The notes under the pieces are model-generated. The model did not search any database, was not told where the DNA came from, and saw only the letters and a list, made by a program, of their open reading frames with translations. The translations under genes and the position numbers were made by a program. A stretch of 6,405 bases of DNA from an uncultured Chloroflexota bacterium (lineage in GTDB: Bacteria > Chloroflexota > Anaerolineae > Aggregatilineales > Phototrophicaceae): the NCBI GenBank assembly GCA_903904765.1, contig CAIVEA010000795.1, positions 1-6,405 on the forward strand, given 5' to 3'. This document shows positions 5,370 through 6,405 of this stretch, piece by piece (within the stretch, counting starts at the first letter, position 1; every line of letters starts with the position of its first letter).

Positions 5370-6405
5370 ATGAATAATCGGTTGACTCTGTGGACAGTTC
5401 TCGCGTTACTTTTCGTTCTATCATTTCCAATCGTACTGGATGCACAGGACACGAAAGGTCCCGCGCCAGTAGGAATCCGCCCGGATGCACCCACGTATGC
5501 GCTGCATGGGCCGTACTGGGTGGGGACACAGGATTTTGTGATTGATCCCGAAGCCGCTGAGCCGCTCGAAGTCACGGTCTGGTATCCGGCACTCAATCCA
5601 GAAGGCTTGGCTGAGGAAATAACCTACCCGGCAACGTTGAAGTTCGATGTCCCCGAAGGAACTGTTGGGGTTGTTCACGGTCATGCCTTGAAGGATGCCG
5701 CGTTCGATATGACCGCCGCACCTTATCCGCTGGTGATATTTTCTCCGGGTTTTGGGGCAGCGCGTACCAACTATGCCCACCTTACCGAACATCTGGCTTC
5801 GTATGGTTTTGTGGTGATTGCACCGGATCATCATGAGTTCTTTGACCCGACTTGGTCCGATATGCCAAAGAGTACGATTTACCGTCCTCAGGATGTATTG
5901 AAGACCATTGCTTTTGCCGATGTTCTGGCAGCGGCTGGCGGGGCGATGGCAGGTGACATCAATACTGATTTGATTGCAGTAGCCGGTCATTCGTATGGGG
6001 GATATACCGCGTTGGCCGCCGCCGGTGGGCGCTTCGATCTCGTTGGATTTAATGCACGCTGCGATGCTGCTTACGCCGCGAGTGATCCAAATGCTTGGTT
6101 GTGCGATCCTCTGGTGCCATTTGAAAATGAAATGGCAACGATGGCCGGATTAGACCCAATGCCAGAAGGCTTATGGCCAGCGTGGGCTGACCCCCGTGTG
6201 GATGCCATCATCCCGATGGCAGGCGATTCTTATATATTCGATCAGGCAGGTCTAGCCGAGATCACAATCCCGGTCATGGCGATAGGAGGAACACTCGATA
6301 CCTCAACACCTTACGAATGGGGCGCGCACCCCACTTATGAGTACATCTCAAGTCAACAGAAAGCACTGGTCACTTTCCAGAATGCTGAGCATATGATCTT
6401 CGGCA
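5370..6405 (+). CDS. Exported alpha/beta hydrolase, PAF-acetylhydrolase/dienelactone hydrolase-like (3' partial)
   Basis: An open frame runs from ATG 5370 off the right edge (345 full codons visible). Residues 1-25 form a signal peptide (MNNRLT, hydrophobic core, cleavage near LDA), so the enzyme is probably secreted or envelope-associated. The mature protein has the PAF-acetylhydrolase/COG4188 layout: LEVTVWYPA near the N terminus, oxyanion-type FSPGFG (124-129), a strand FVVIAPDHHE, the nucleophile elbow GHSYGG with Ser208, then Asp310 in GGTLD and His341 in AEH. A complete Ser-Asp-His triad is therefore visible just before the window ends. Cys231 and Cys245 could form a disulfide, fitting an exported protein. 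Such enzymes hydrolyse short-chain or oxidised esters and lipids; the exact substrate is unknown. AGGGAG (5355-5360) lies 9 nt before the ATG. Little more than the C-terminal helix should be missing. Confidence 0.88.
   Translation, partial: MNNRLTLWTVLALLFVLSFPIVLDAQDTKGPAPVGIRPDAPTYALHGPYWVGTQDFVIDPEAAEPLEVTVWYPALNPEGLAEEITYPATLKFDVPEGTVGVVHGHALKDAAFDMTAAPYPLVIFSPGFGAARTNYAHLTEHLASYGFVVIAPDHHEFFDPTWSDMPKSTIYRPQDVLKTIAFADVLAAAGGAMAGDINTDLIAVAGHSYGGYTALAAAGGRFDLVGFNARCDAAYAASDPNAWLCDPLVPFENEMATMAGLDPMPEGLWPAWADPRVDAIIPMAGDSYIFDQAGLAEITIPVMAIGGTLDTSTPYEWGAHPTYEYISSQQKALVTFQNAEHMIFG

Noticed and set aside
5421..5990. Minus-strand frame of 189 codons opposite the exported hydrolase
   Set aside because: The plus strand carries a signal peptide and a full catalytic triad; the antisense translation shows no family features.
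1..6405. A new defence, toxin-antitoxin or mobile genetic system
   Set aside because: All substantial genes fall in metabolic or envelope families; no nuclease, reverse transcriptase, recombinase, toxin pair or repeat array was seen.

Overview
The window looks like chromosomal DNA from a GC-rich bacterium, most likely a Chloroflexota member of the Anaerolineae type. This is inferred from style, not from a marker gene. The clues are a Pro/Thr-rich tail on the upstream partial protein, a secreted protein with PPC-like and SH3b domains and a Pro/Gln/Thr linker, GC-rich metabolic genes broken by AT-rich intergenic DNA, and a C-rich/G-rich inverted repeat beginning CCCTCA-CCCC. No rRNA, tRNA, CRISPR array, transposase or phage gene was seen.

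Layout. (1) 1-110: the 3' end of an unidentified plus-strand gene, then 26 nt later iolB (137-973), 5-deoxy-glucuronate isomerase of myo-inositol catabolism. The spacing suggests one operon. (2) 974-1121: an intergenic region with a plausible sigma70-type promoter and a three-half-site operator-like array. It precedes a secreted 485-aa multidomain envelope protein (1122-2579), which is followed by a strong hairpin (2599-2640). (3) 2747-3388: a divergent ribulose-phosphate 3-epimerase family protein. It is convergent, with a 6-nt gap, with a minus-strand acetamidase/formamidase family gene (3395-4339). (4) 4379-4489: an imperfect inverted repeat between that gene and a minus-strand NUDIX hydrolase (4526-5068). 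(5) 5069-5369: a 301-nt intergenic region with an AT-rich core and a CRP-like palindrome, between the NUDIX gene and a divergent exported alpha/beta hydrolase (5370 to the window end, truncated).

How the genes relate. Apart from the probable iolB operon, they look like independent small transcription units: carbohydrate metabolism (iolB, epimerase), amide hydrolysis, nucleotide-derivative clean-up (NUDIX) and two exported proteins. I see no defence island, biosynthetic cluster or other clearly new multi-gene system. The parts that known families do not explain are the secreted protein's C-terminal domain, the altered phosphate-binding region of the epimerase, and the two operator-like sites.
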